In this document: in pieces, positions 19,291 through 28,497 of the stretch
Numbering within the stretch: position 1 is the stretch's first letter
Layout of the letters: each line of letters opens with the position of its first letter
Assembly (NCBI GenBank): GCA_017307755.1
Contig: JAFKGQ010000006.1
Coordinates: 496,001-560,000, forward strand
DNA: 64,000 bases
Origin: Chitinophagaceae bacterium
Lineage (GTDB): Bacteria; Bacteroidota; Bacteroidia; Chitinophagales; Chitinophagaceae
Direction of reading: 5' to 3'
Notes under the pieces: model-generated
Seen by the model: only the letters and a program-made list of their open reading frames with translations
Databases searched by the model: none
Told to the model about the DNA's origin: nothing
Program-made: the position numbers and the translations under genes

Positions 19291-20289
19291 ATGAACTTGG
19301 AACGACGGATCGATTTATTGGTAAAACTAGGGAATTATTGCTTATCCGAAGAACCCGCATGGATATCCGCCCAACACCGCGCCCATGCCGAGAATGGCTG
19401 GTTCACCCCCGAATTTATCCAGTTGGCTGTCCGGCAGATAGCAGCATCCTTCCTGCAAAAAGACCTGCTGACCCAATGGGCCCATAAATACACCCTGCCC
19501 CCCGAAAACCCTTCTCCAAAGACCATCGGTCTTACCATGGCAGGCAATATACCGCTGGTAGGATTTCATGACTTTCTCAGCATTTTTATAACAGGCCATA
19601 GACAGCTGATAAAACCCTCCACCCGCGATAATGTGCTCATCAGACACCTGATCGCACAATTGGAGTCCTACGATCCCGGGGTTTCATCCCTGGTGAGTTT
19701 TGCCGAACGACTCAACGGCAGCGACGCCTATATTGCCACCGGAAGCAACAATTCCGCCCGCTATTTTGACTACTATTTCGGGAAATACCCCCATATCATC
19801 CGCCGCAACCGCACCTCCGTAGCCGTACTCAGCGGACAGGAAACCCGGCAGGAGCTGGGCAAACTTGCCGACGACGTAAACCTATATTTCGGTCTGGGCT
19901 GCCGCAACGTCACAAAGCTGTATGTCCCGGAAAAATACGATTTCCTGTCCCTCCTGGAAGCCTTCCGCCGGTATAATTACCTCACCGATCTGTCCAAATA
20001 CAAGCACAATTATGACTACCAGCTCACCGTGCTGATACTAAACAAGAAGTACTATATGACCAATGAATCCATCCTCCTGGTGGAAGCCCCCTCGCCTTTC
20101 AGCGCCATCAGCGTGCTCAATTATGAGTATTACCGGCCCGGCGGGGACCCCATCCCTTCCCTCGACAGCCACCCCGATATCCAATGCATCGTAGGACAGG
20201 GACAAACCCGCTTCGGTATGGCACAGCAGCCCGGACTCACCGATTATGCCGACGGAGTGGACACCTTACAGTTCTTAACCAGCCTGTAA
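19291..20289 (+). CDS. Acyl-CoA reductase-like (LuxC-family) protein
   Basis: 332 aa from the ATG at 19291; a TTG ten codons upstream is less likely because it overlaps the promoter. The fold is aldehyde-dehydrogenase-like: a nucleotide-binding stretch (GLTMAGNIPLVGFHDFLSIF), then TGSNNSARYFDYYFG, and a probable active cysteine in GLGCRNVTKLYVP. Related enzymes reduce acyl-CoA or acyl-ACP to aldehyde with NADPH. It is somewhat short for LuxC itself and may differ in substrate. The divergent ferredoxin gene suggests a redox link. Family assignment is good, reaction is inferred. Confidence 0.75.
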   Translation: MNLERRIDLLVKLGNYCLSEEPAWISAQHRAHAENGWFTPEFIQLAVRQIAASFLQKDLLTQWAHKYTLPPENPSPKTIGLTMAGNIPLVGFHDFLSIFITGHRQLIKPSTRDNVLIRHLIAQLESYDPGVSSLVSFAERLNGSDAYIATGSNNSARYFDYYFGKYPHIIRRNRTSVAVLSGQETRQELGKLADDVNLYFGLGCRNVTKLYVPEKYDFLSLLEAFRRYNYLTDLSKYKHNYDYQLTVLILNKKYYMTNESILLVEAPSPFSAISVLNYEYYRPGGDPIPSLDSHPDIQCIVGQGQTRFGMAQQPGLTDYADGVDTLQFLTSL

Positions 20290-20595
20290 CACGCCGGCCT
20301 CTGCCGATCTTGCCGGAAAAGGCTGCACAGATGACAGCCGACTGCTAATTTTTCGCATTGCAGGGAAATCCTTTTAAACCCCATATTTCTTTCGTAAATT
20401 TATAGGACGACGCTTCGTTTTTCGTTGAGGCTGAGCCCATAATAAAAGCTAAACCAACCTGATCTACGAAGACCTTAGTAAATTATTTGTTAAACCGTTT
20501 TGTTTGTGACACCAGATTTGAAACCTTGGCGTTATTTTGTTGTCATAGGATATGTTTAAAAGACGAAGTCTCAAACGAAAAAAACTATTAATAAA
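20290..20595. other. Intergenic region, no gene seen
   Basis: About 306 bp between the acyl-CoA reductase-like gene and the HtrA-type protease, both on the plus strand. I see no coding-like frame, no good hairpin with a T-tract and no perfect TAnnTTTG box; a near match (TTATTTTG near 20532) is one base short in spacing. Confidence 0.4.
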
Positions 20596-22101
20596 ATGAA
20601 TGCAAAACAAGTAGTAGCTGTTATCCTGATCAGTGCTTCGACCGCTGTTGCTACCATGTGGGGCTATAATCATGTGAATAGTGGTAAGACCTATTACTAT
20701 TCCCAGGATTCAGGGAAAATGCCCGCCAATTATGCCAAGTTCTTTGATGGAGATAAAGGCGCTGCCGGTCCCGCGGACTTTACGGATGCCGCAAGCGCGG
20801 CCATCCCCGCCACTGTGCATATCAAAACAAAGACGGTTCGTACCGTGAGCAATAACCTTCCCAAACGGAATCCTTTTTCCGACCTTTTTGGCATCGACCC
20901 CGATGATTTCTTTGGAAATGGCAACGGTATGCGCTCCATGCCTGAAATGGCTTCGGGCTCGGGCGTCATCATCAGCAACGATGGTTACATCGTTACCAAC
21001 AACCACGTTGTGGACGGCGCTGATGAGGTGACAGTCACCCTCAGCAACAGGAAATCATTTAAGGCAAAGGTCGTTGGGACCGACCCCAGCAGCGATCTGG
21101 CCGTCGTTAAGATCGACGCACAGGGACTGCCTTTCCTGCTGTACGGCAACTCCGATGATGTAAAGGTTGGTCAGTGGGTTCTCGCCGTTGGTTATCCCCT
21201 TACGCTGGAAACTACCGTCACTGCCGGTATCGTCAGTGCCAAGGGCCGTACCCTGAACATCAACAGGCGACAGAGCCAGACACCCGTAGAGTCCTTCATC
21301 CAGACCGATGCAGCGGTAAACCCGGGTAATAGCGGCGGTCCCCTCATTAACCCACAGGGCCAGTTGATCGGGATCAACTCTGCCATCGCTTCCCCTACGG
21401 GTTCTTATGCAGGTTACTCCTTTACCATCCCCGTCAACATCGTTAAGAAGGTCGTCAGCGATATCATGAAGTTTGGCACTCCTCAGCGTGCATTCCTCGG
21501 TATCCAGTATCCCAGCGAGAACATAAGCGATGATCAGAAAAAAGAATTGGGCATTAAGGACGGCGAAGGTGTTTATGTGATGGACGTTACTCCTGATGGA
21601 GCAGCCTTCCATGCCGGCCTCAAAAAAGGCGACCTTATCACAAAACTGAATAGCAACTCGATCAACACAGGCGCCGAAATGGTAGGTTTCATCGCTACCT
21701 ACAGCCCCGGTGAAAAGGTAACCGTTACCTATAAAAGAGACGGTAAGGAATATACAGTTCCCGTAGTGCTGCGTAACAATTCAGGTACCACTTCCGTAGT
21801 GAAGACATCAATACTGGACAGGCTGGGCGCCACACTGGAAACCCTTTCCAAAAAGGACGCCTCTAACCTGGACGTAAAAGGTGGCGTCGTTGTAAAATCC
21901 ATTGCAGAAAATGGCCTGATGGATAAATCCAGGATCCAGGAAGGGTTCATCATCCTAAAAGCCAACGGACAGGACGTAAAGACAGTGGAAGAGCTTCAGA
22001 CCATCCTGCAAAAAGCATCCGGCACCGTTAAGCTGGAAGGCGTGTTCGCAGGCTATGAGGGAGTCTACACGTATCCGTTACGACTTAACAGCGGAGACTA
22101 A
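20596..22101 (+). CDS. HtrA/Deg-type periplasmic serine protease
   Basis: 501 aa. An N-terminal membrane or signal segment (about 4-24) is followed by a linker and a trypsin-like domain. The triad is visible: His in TNNHVVDGADE, Asp in SSDLAVVKID, Ser in NPGNSGGPLIN. Two PDZ domains follow (about 285-375, FLGIQYPSENISDDQ onward, and about 400-495). It performs quality control of misfolded envelope proteins and is ATP-independent. Length and domain order are standard for the family. A strong terminator follows the stop by a few bases, so it is probably monocistronic. Confidence 0.95.
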   Translation: MNAKQVVAVILISASTAVATMWGYNHVNSGKTYYYSQDSGKMPANYAKFFDGDKGAAGPADFTDAASAAIPATVHIKTKTVRTVSNNLPKRNPFSDLFGIDPDDFFGNGNGMRSMPEMASGSGVIISNDGYIVTNNHVVDGADEVTVTLSNRKSFKAKVVGTDPSSDLAVVKIDAQGLPFLLYGNSDDVKVGQWVLAVGYPLTLETTVTAGIVSAKGRTLNINRRQSQTPVESFIQTDAAVNPGNSGGPLINPQGQLIGINSAIASPTGSYAGYSFTIPVNIVKKVVSDIMKFGTPQRAFLGIQYPSENISDDQKKELGIKDGEGVYVMDVTPDGAAFHAGLKKGDLITKLNSNSINTGAEMVGFIATYSPGEKVTVTYKRDGKEYTVPVVLRNNSGTTSVVKTSILDRLGATLETLSKKDASNLDVKGGVVVKSIAENGLMDKSRIQEGFIILKANGQDVKTVEELQTILQKASGTVKLEGVFAGYEGVYTYPLRLNSGD

Positions 22102-22105
22102 AAAT

Positions 22106-22137
22106 AAAAAATAGGGGCCAAAGCCCCTATTTTTTTT
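22106..22137. terminator. Strong bidirectional terminator
   Basis: A-tract, stem TAGGGGC/GCCCCTA with a 4-nt loop (CAAA), then eight T residues. It serves the protease gene and contains the stop codon of the convergent serine hydrolase gene (22127-22129). Confidence 0.92.
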
Positions 22138-23200
22138 CAAGCCACTTCATCAACTCATTCCCCTCCTTGTCTACAGGGACAGCTGAATTGGCCAGCATGA
22201 CCACGGCAAATTTTTTCTCCGGATGAATAGCCAGATAAGTCCTGAATCCTCCCGTCCCCCCATTATGAAAAAGCACTTTCCCCTCGCCTGGCCGTATATA
22301 ATGCCAACCTAGCCCCAGCTCGACATTACCCTGTGAAAAGGTTGGATCATGGGTCAACTGTATAGCTCTACCTAATATTCCCGGCCCGCCGCCCAAATTG
22401 CCTTGCGCATATTTCATCATGTCCCGGGCGGTAGAGCGTAAGGCGCCGGCCCCCGCAAATGCGGGGGAGAGGTTCCAGGGGGAATTATAATTTCCCGTAG
22501 CATCATATCCTTTTGCAAAAGAAGCGGAGTCTTCCTTCCTGATGACTACACGCGTGTCACGCATGTCCAGTGGCAGGCAGATATTTTGCACTACTAGGTC
22601 CTCATAAGAAAGCCCATAGATCCGCTGCAGAATGATCCCCAACAGCCCCGCCCCCATATTTGAATACTCGTACTGGCTGCCGGGCGTCCTGCTCAATTGT
22701 AATTGTCGGAGGAACACAAACAACTTCTCCACCGAATAATTCCTGTAGGGATCCTGAAGGTCTACCACAGGGGCAAAAAAATTGGAAGGCATACGGGGCA
22801 ATCCCGAAGTATGGTTGGCCAGGTCCTTTAGCGTCATTACCCTGCCTCCATACTGCAGCAATGGGATGGAGTCCGGCAGATATTTATTCACGGGGTCATC
22901 CAGCTTTACCTTACCCGTTACAACCGCTACTCCTAATAAAGTGGACGTAAAAGTTTTTGTGATAGACCCTATCTCAAAAAGGGTAGTAGCATCAGGAACC
23001 TTTCCATTTCCTTTTGCCGTCTCGCCATAACCATAAAAATAGGTCCTGCCATCCAGCAGGACGCCGACGGATAGCCCTTCCCCATGTTTCTCATTTATAT
23101 AAGATTGCGCCAGCTGATCGACCTCTTTCTCCAGCGACGATTGCGCAACACAACCCACCCCCATCGGGATAAGGAACAACAGCCAAAAGGTATGTTTCAT
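22127..23200 (-). CDS. Serine hydrolase, class C beta-lactamase family
   Basis: 357 aa. The N-terminus is a signal sequence with a lipobox-like GVGC near residue 17. The active-site set is present: S79-I-T-K82 (SxxK), YSN in YEYSNMGAGLLG near 175, and HNGGTGGF near 315 in place of the KTG box. This is typical of penicillin-binding-protein-like esterases and peptidases in the beta-lactamase fold, and most members are not resistance enzymes. Located in periplasm or membrane. It is separated from the amylase gene upstream by about 76 bp. Substrate unknown. Confidence 0.88.
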   Translation of the reverse strand: MKHTFWLLFLIPMGVGCVAQSSLEKEVDQLAQSYINEKHGEGLSVGVLLDGRTYFYGYGETAKGNGKVPDATTLFEIGSITKTFTSTLLGVAVVTGKVKLDDPVNKYLPDSIPLLQYGGRVMTLKDLANHTSGLPRMPSNFFAPVVDLQDPYRNYSVEKLFVFLRQLQLSRTPGSQYEYSNMGAGLLGIILQRIYGLSYEDLVVQNICLPLDMRDTRVVIRKEDSASFAKGYDATGNYNSPWNLSPAFAGAGALRSTARDMMKYAQGNLGGGPGILGRAIQLTHDPTFSQGNVELGLGWHYIRPGEGKVLFHNGGTGGFRTYLAIHPEKKFAVVMLANSAVPVDKEGNELMKWLEKK

Positions 23201-23276
23201 ATACTATCATCATTTCCCCTGATCAGCATAGCTGATCAGGACATTATGCCAGAAAAATCCGGCTCATACTTTTTTT

Positions 23277-24566
23277 CTATTGAGACGGGTTTTTCTCAAA
23301 TACCCGGTATCCCCATGGTTCCAACTCTATCCGCCCGACAGAGGCTACATCCATCTCAACTCCCGTAAATATCTCCCGGAAAATTCCCGTAAGTTGCAGA
23401 TCCCCTGCCGGGACGACCAATGAATCCCCCGAGATATTCAAAAGTACCAGCACCTCATGGACGCCCATACTGCGTACAAAACCAAAGCAGCGCCAGTGCT
23501 CGCCCGTAGATATGCGACGGGTGGCGGCAGCGGGATCGCCCCCTCGCAATGCGGGGTTCCGTTTCCTGCATTCCAGCAACGTCTTGTAGAAAACATGCAG
23601 CTCATATTGCCCCGTCCAGGCAATGGGGTCCCTTTCGAAGAACTGTAGCCGCTTGTGATTCGGCAGTTCCTGGCCACTGTAGATCATGGGCATGCCGTTC
23701 CAGGTAGCGCATAGTACCGCAAAGGCCCTGGCCGCATTACCCATTCGCTCATATTCGCTGCCGCTATGAGAATTTTCGTCGTGGTTGGAGGTAAAATATA
23801 CGCGTATGGCTTCAGGCGGGAACATAGCGTTATAGTACGATAATACTTCATCCAGTCCATCCACACCGGCCTCCTTCCTCCATACCGCTTCCATCTTATG
23901 AAGGAGCTTCCAGGTATAGGTAGCGTCAAATACCTCGTGATAAGCAACCTCCTCACACTCAGCAAGCCAGAAAAGGTCTTTTTTTTGCTTGTCCAGTTCC
24001 ATCCTCGCCTCCCGCCAAAAGTCCAGGGGCACCAGCATGGCCATATCACAACGATAGCCATCGATATTACATTCCCTCAACCACCAGGACATAGCTTCGA
24101 TCATAGCTCTCCGTAGCTCCGGGTTGTCGTAGTTCAGATCGATCACGTCTTCCCAGCCATGCGCTTCAAAAAATTGACCTTCATGGTTCTTTCGGTAATA
24201 ATCCGGGTGCTCCCTCGTCCAGTGATGATCCCAGCCCGTATGGTTAGCCACCCAGTCAATGATGACACGCATCCCCATCTCATGGGCTTTTCCTACCAAT
24301 TGCTTAAAATCCTCTAAACTTCCAAACTCAGGGTTGATGGACAGATAGTCACTGCAGGCATAGTAGCTGCCCAGACTCCCCTTACGTTTCTCCACACTGA
24401 TAGGAGTGATGGGCATGAACCAGAGGATGTCGATCCCCATATCCTTCAGACGGGGTAACTCACGGGAAAAGGCATTAAACGACCCTTCAGGGGTGTATTG
24501 TCGCACGTTTACTTCATAGATATTGGAGTCAGCTATCCAGCCGGCACGTTGAAATGGAACGCTCAT
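23277..24566 (-). CDS. GH13-family alpha-amylase-like enzyme
   Basis: 429 aa with no signal peptide, so probably cytoplasmic. GH13 regions are clear: region I VIIDWVANHTGWDH, region II DGYRCDMAMLVP (nucleophile Asp), region III FWLAECEEVAYHE (acid/base Glu) and region IV FTSNHDENSH (transition-state Asp). A C-terminal beta domain ends in LEPWGYRVFEKN. It should hydrolyse or transfer alpha-1,4-glucans or maltodextrins; the exact specificity is not readable. It is divergent from ispH and followed on its strand by the serine hydrolase. Confidence 0.92.
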   Translation of the reverse strand: MSVPFQRAGWIADSNIYEVNVRQYTPEGSFNAFSRELPRLKDMGIDILWFMPITPISVEKRKGSLGSYYACSDYLSINPEFGSLEDFKQLVGKAHEMGMRVIIDWVANHTGWDHHWTREHPDYYRKNHEGQFFEAHGWEDVIDLNYDNPELRRAMIEAMSWWLRECNIDGYRCDMAMLVPLDFWREARMELDKQKKDLFWLAECEEVAYHEVFDATYTWKLLHKMEAVWRKEAGVDGLDEVLSYYNAMFPPEAIRVYFTSNHDENSHSGSEYERMGNAARAFAVLCATWNGMPMIYSGQELPNHKRLQFFERDPIAWTGQYELHVFYKTLLECRKRNPALRGGDPAAATRRISTGEHWRCFGFVRSMGVHEVLVLLNISGDSLVVPAGDLQLTGIFREIFTGVEMDVASVGRIELEPWGYRVFEKNPSQ

Positions 24567-24634
24567 GATGCTTATAGTCTTTGCTTCGGGGCGGGAAGTT
24601 AATATATATTCTCATTCCCAACACGGGAAGTTTG

Positions 24635-24642
24635 TACCTTTG
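24635..24642 (+). promoter_or_regulatory. -7 box upstream of ispH
   Basis: TACCTTTG matches TAnnTTTG and ends 11 nt before the ATG at 24654. A GTG at 24642 overlaps the box and is therefore an unlikely start. No clear -33 element is seen. Confidence 0.5.
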
Positions 24643-24653
24643 TGCCGTATAAA

Positions 24654-25892
24654 ATGAAAACCTTCAACGTTCCCATTATCTACCGTAGCCCGCTGATCAG
24701 CGCCGTAAAGAACAGACGCAAACAGCAGGATAAAATGAAGAAGGATTTTGCTCCCACCCTGCTGGACCTGGGTAGTCTGCAAATCTATCTGGCCCGCCAT
24801 TTCGGCTTTTGCTATGGTGTCGAGAATGCCATCGAGATCTCGTTCCGGACCATCGACGAAAACCCCGGCCGGCGCATCTTCCTGCTCAGCGAAATGATCC
24901 ATAATCCCCAGGTAAATGCCGATCTCGAAGCCCGCGGCGTGCGCTTCCTGCAGGATACCTATGGACGCCAGCTGATACCCTTTGAAGAGCTGCATGCGGA
25001 TGATATTGTCATCATCCCCGCCTTTGGCACCACCCTTGAAATAGCTGAAAAACTACAGTCCATTGGCATCCGGACAGAACAGTATAATACCACCTGTCCC
25101 TTTGTAGAGAAGGTTTGGAACAGGTCTGCTCAAATAGCGAAAAAAGACTATACCATTGTCGTTCACGGCAAGCCGGGACACGAAGAGACAAGGGCTACTT
25201 TTTCCCATGCAGCCGCAGATACCCCCACGGTAGTAGTAAAGGACATGGCGGAAGCAAAGGTCCTGGCAGCCTATATCAAAGGCGACTTGCCGCCCGGATC
25301 GTTTTACGAAAAGTTCAAAGGTCAGTTCAGCGAGGCCTTTGACGTGCAAAAGGACTTGCGCCGGATAGGGGTGGTAAACCAGACCACCATGCTGGCCAGC
25401 GATACCCAGGCCATCGCCGACTTTCTAAAACAAACAATGATCGACACGTATCAGCTCACTGGTGACACCGTCGAGCAACACTTTGCCGACACCCGGGATA
25501 CCCTGTGCTATGCCACTTTGGACAACCAATCCGCCGTCACCGGGCTTTTGGATGTCCCGGCAGACCTGGCCATCGTTGTGGGAGGCTACAACTCGTCCAA
25601 TACATCCCACCTGGTAGAGCTATGCGAAGAAAAATTGCCGACCTATTTCATCAGCTCGGAAGAGAAGATATTATCCCCAGAAGAGATATCACACTATGAT
25701 TTCCATAACAAACAGGAAATAAAGACCAGGGATTGGCTGCCCCGGCGCCGTCCCGTACGCGTCCTGCTCACCAGCGGAGCCTCTTGCCCCGACGCGCTTG
25801 TTGAAGCCGTCATCAGCAAACTGGCCGGATACTTTGACGCACACAGGATGCTGGAGGCTGCTATCGCATCCTATAACGCATTTGCCCAGTAG
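24654..25892 (+). CDS. ispH: 4-hydroxy-3-methylbut-2-enyl diphosphate reductase
   Basis: 412 aa from the ATG at 24654. Last step of the MEP isoprenoid pathway, making IPP and DMAPP with a [4Fe-4S] cluster. Cluster cysteines are recognisable in GFCYGVENA (C53), NTTCPFVEKVW and TSGASCPDAL. Other blocks: SEMIHNPQVN, IPAFGTT, VHGKPGHEETRATFSHA, VVGGYNSSNTSHLVEL. The protein is longer than the E. coli type and belongs to the long form with an insertion around 190-220 (KGDLPPGSFYEKFKGQFSEA region). It is cytoplasmic and convergent with accC, 7 bp apart. Confidence 0.93.
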   Translation: MKTFNVPIIYRSPLISAVKNRRKQQDKMKKDFAPTLLDLGSLQIYLARHFGFCYGVENAIEISFRTIDENPGRRIFLLSEMIHNPQVNADLEARGVRFLQDTYGRQLIPFEELHADDIVIIPAFGTTLEIAEKLQSIGIRTEQYNTTCPFVEKVWNRSAQIAKKDYTIVVHGKPGHEETRATFSHAAADTPTVVVKDMAEAKVLAAYIKGDLPPGSFYEKFKGQFSEAFDVQKDLRRIGVVNQTTMLASDTQAIADFLKQTMIDTYQLTGDTVEQHFADTRDTLCYATLDNQSAVTGLLDVPADLAIVVGGYNSSNTSHLVELCEEKLPTYFISSEEKILSPEEISHYDFHNKQEIKTRDWLPRRRPVRVLLTSGASCPDALVEAVISKLAGYFDAHRMLEAAIASYNAFAQ

Positions 25893-25899
25893 GCCACGC

Positions 25900-27237
25900 C
25901 TACACCATCTTAAAACCTTCCAGGAATTTCGTATTAAAGTCTCCGCTGCGGAAACGCTCGTCCTTCATCAGTTGCAGATGGAAGGGGATCGTAGTCTTGA
26001 TACCCTCGATCACGTACTCGCTCAACGCGCGATGCATCGTATTGATCGCCTCCTCCCGCGTACGGGCCACGGCGATGATCTTGGCGATCATGCTATCGTA
26101 ATAAGGAGGGATGGTATACCCGGCATACGCATGTGAATCCACTCGTATCCCATGCCCCCCGGGCTGGTGCAATACGGTGATACGGCCCGGAGAAGGCCTG
26201 AAATCATTATAGGGATCCTCGGCGTTGATACGACATTCGATGGCATGTCCCACAGGTTCGTAGTTGTTCCCGCTGATGGGGTCCCCTGCCGCTATCTTGA
26301 TCTGTTCTTTGATCAGGTCGAAATTCACCACTTCTTCCGTCACGCAATGTTCCACCTGGATACGCGTGTTCATCTCCATAAAAAAGAAGTTGCGGTGCTT
26401 GTCCACAAGAAACTCGATGGTGCCCACGCTTTCGTAATTGATGGCCGATGCCGCCTTGATAGCCGCCTCGCCCATACGTTTGCGTAATTCCGGTGTCATA
26501 AAGGGAGAAGGTGATTCTTCCACCAGCTTTTGATGACGCCGCTGGATGGAGCAGTCCCTTTCGCTAAGATGGCAGACCTTTCCATATTGGTCACCCGCTA
26601 CCTGTATCTCGATATGACGGGGCTCTTCCACAAACTTCTCCATATATACGCCGTCATTCTTAAATGCAGCGCCGGCTTCGGCCTTGGCAGTATTATAAGC
26701 CCGTTCCATCTCTTCTTCCGCCCATACCACACGCATACCCTTACCACCTCCGCCGGCCGTAGCCTTGAGAATGATGGGATATCCTATTTCCTTGGCTAGT
26801 CCTTTTGCCTCGTCCAGGCTTTCCAACAGACCTTCACCGCCCGGTACCACCGGTACACCGGCTTTGATCATCGTATCCTTGGCCGTGATCTTGTCTCCCA
26901 TGGAGTTGATCATAGCAGGCGTGGGACCGATGAATTTGATGCCATGCTCCCCGCAGATCTCCGCAAAACGCGCATTCTCCGCCAGGAAACCATATCCCGG
27001 ATGGATGGCGTCGGCATTGGTGATCTCGGCAGCAGCCATAATATGAGGAATATTCAGATAAGAGTCAAAGCTGGCCGGCTTGCCGATACATACAGCTTCG
27101 TCGGCAAACCTGACATGCAGGCTGTCCTTATCTGCAGTAGAATAGACCGCTACCGTCTTGATACCCATCTCGCGACAGGTACGGATGACCCGGAGGGCGA
27201 TCTCTCCTCTGTTGGCAATCAGTATCTTTTTAAACAT
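25900..27237 (-). CDS. accC: Acetyl-CoA carboxylase, biotin carboxylase subunit
   Basis: 445 aa, normal length. ATP-grasp enzyme that carboxylates biotin on AccB, the first committed step of fatty acid synthesis. Family blocks: [19 protein letters not shown] at the start, the Gly-rich loop [48 protein letters not shown], and [12 protein letters not shown] with catalytic residues. It lies directly downstream of accB on the same strand with 19 bp between them, the usual accBC arrangement. Confidence 0.97.
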   Translation of the reverse strand: MFKKILIANRGEIALRVIRTCREMGIKTVAVYSTADKDSLHVRFADEAVCIGKPASFDSYLNIPHIMAAAEITNADAIHPGYGFLAENARFAEICGEHGIKFIGPTPAMINSMGDKITAKDTMIKAGVPVVPGGEGLLESLDEAKGLAKEIGYPIILKATAGGGGKGMRVVWAEEEMERAYNTAKAEAGAAFKNDGVYMEKFVEEPRHIEIQVAGDQYGKVCHLSERDCSIQRRHQKLVEESPSPFMTPELRKRMGEAAIKAASAINYESVGTIEFLVDKHRNFFFMEMNTRIQVEHCVTEEVVNFDLIKEQIKIAAGDPISGNNYEPVGHAIECRINAEDPYNDFRPSPGRITVLHQPGGHGIRVDSHAYAGYTIPPYYDSMIAKIIAVARTREEAINTMHRALSEYVIEGIKTTIPFHLQLMKDERFRSGDFNTKFLEGFKMV

Positions 27238-27256
27238 TCTGACAATTTTGTGGTAA

Positions 27257-27751
27257 CTAAGCAGGTTCTACGAGGAACAAAGGTTGGTCATATTCCACAG
27301 GGGATGCATCCTCAACAAGCACTTTTACGATCCTGCCTTTCACTTCACTTTCTATCTCATTAAAAAGCTTCATAGCCTCAATGATACAAACCACTTTTCC
27401 CGGCTCGATCTCGTCACCCACATTGATAAAAGAAGGCTTGTCCGGAGAAGGACTGCGATAGAAGGTTCCGATCATGGGGCTTTTTATAGTGACGGTATTA
27501 CCGGCGGGAGCTTCGGCAGCTTTAGCGGGTTTTTCAGGGGCAGAGGCTGCTACAGGCTGCTGCGCCACAGGGGCCGGACTGGCCGCTACGGTAGCTATAG
27601 GCTGAGCCTGAATGGGGGCAGCAATTACTTGTTGAACGGGTTCTTCTTTTTGTTTGATCGTCAATTTAAATCCTTTCTCCTCAATGCTGACTTCTCCAAT
27701 GTTTGACTTATTGATCATCTTGATCAATTCCTGAATCTGTTTAAAATCCAT
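27257..27751 (-). CDS. accB: Biotin carboxyl carrier protein
   Basis: 164 aa from the ATG at 27751 ([20 protein letters not shown]), chosen because the ten upstream codons do not fit the family. The N-terminal part is helical, the middle (about 55-90) is an Ala/Pro/Val-rich flexible linker, and residues about 90-164 are a biotinyl domain with the acceptor lysine in [10 protein letters not shown]; the usual AMKM is AMKL here, a common variant. It precedes accC by 19 bp and forms the ACC carrier subunit. Confidence 0.95.
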   Translation of the reverse strand: MDFKQIQELIKMINKSNIGEVSIEEKGFKLTIKQKEEPVQQVIAAPIQAQPIATVAASPAPVAQQPVAASAPEKPAKAAEAPAGNTVTIKSPMIGTFYRSPSPDKPSFINVGDEIEPGKVVCIIEAMKLFNEIESEVKGRIVKVLVEDASPVEYDQPLFLVEPA

Positions 27752-27854
27752 ATGGATGAATTTACAGTGTTTGGGCGGCAAATTAGGGATTAAAAGCTAA
27801 AAATACCCAAAAACACCGATGAAATTTCAAAATTCAACGGTCTGACAATCAGTA

Positions 27855-28418
27855 CTATTTCACCCTTTCTACATACTCACCCGTCTTGGTGTTGACTCGG
27901 ATCAGCTCGCCTTCATTCACAAATAAAGGTACGTTCACCGTGGCGCCGGTCTCTACAGTAGCGGGTTTCAACGTACGCGTAGCCGTGTCCCCTTTTACAC
28001 CGGGTTCGGAGTAAGTTACTAAAAGTACGATCTTGTCAGGTAATTCAACGCTCATAGGCTGGTCAGTATCCGTATTGATCAATACAGATACCTCTTGTCC
28101 GTCTTTTAAAAATTGAGGAGCATCGATCAGATGTTCTTGCAGGGCAATCTGCTCAAACGTCTCATTATCCATAAAGTTGTAACCAGTGTCATCCTTGTAC
28201 AGGAATTGAAATGCTTTTCTTTCCACACGCACAGGGTAGATCGTATCACCGCTGTTCCAGGTCTTCTCGATAGACCTGCTATTGTCTACCCCTTTCAATT
28301 TAGCCCAAACCTTTGCGGCGGCCCGGGCAGTCTTGTTCTCCCCGAATTCCACGACGGAGTATAAACTACCGTCCAGTTTGATGATCATACCACGACTGAT
28401 GTCTGCTGTATTTGCCAT
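27855..28418 (-). CDS. efp: Elongation factor P with arginine at the tip
   Basis: 187 aa from the ATG at 28418; an upstream in-frame ATG at 28466 overlaps a -7 box and is unlikely. Three OB-type domains: KOW-like N domain (1-64), central (65-128) and C-terminal (TLKPATVETGATVNVPLFVNEGELI). EF-P helps the ribosome through polyproline stretches. The tip loop, usually KPGKG with a modified lysine, reads K29-T-A-R32-A-A-A here. An Arg at this point matches the layout of the R-type EF-P (KSGRNSA) modified by EarP in some proteobacteria. The modifying enzyme is not encoded in this window. Confidence 0.93.
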   Translation of the reverse strand: MANTADISRGMIIKLDGSLYSVVEFGENKTARAAAKVWAKLKGVDNSRSIEKTWNSGDTIYPVRVERKAFQFLYKDDTGYNFMDNETFEQIALQEHLIDAPQFLKDGQEVSVLINTDTDQPMSVELPDKIVLLVTYSEPGVKGDTATRTLKPATVETGATVNVPLFVNEGELIRVNTKTGEYVERVK

Positions 28419-28463
28419 ATATCCTGTAAAATTTTTACCCCCCGGTTCTACGTGGGCGGGGGG

Positions 28464-28471
28464 CAAAAGTA
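28464..28471 (-). promoter_or_regulatory. -7 box upstream of efp
   Basis: On the minus strand TACTTTTG, matching TAnnTTTG, about 46 nt before the efp ATG. The leader between them has C- and G-runs that can pair. Confidence 0.45.
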
Positions 28472-28497
28472 CGGCAAAAACAACACCCAGCCAAGAC

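Noticed and set aside
23457..23648. Plus-strand frame opposite the amylase gene
   Set aside because: Opposite a gene with all four GH13 regions; no independent support.
28419..28466. Upstream start for EF-P (16 extra codons)
   Set aside because: It overlaps a -7 box and the extra residues do not occur in EF-P; the ATG at 28418 gives the standard N-terminus.
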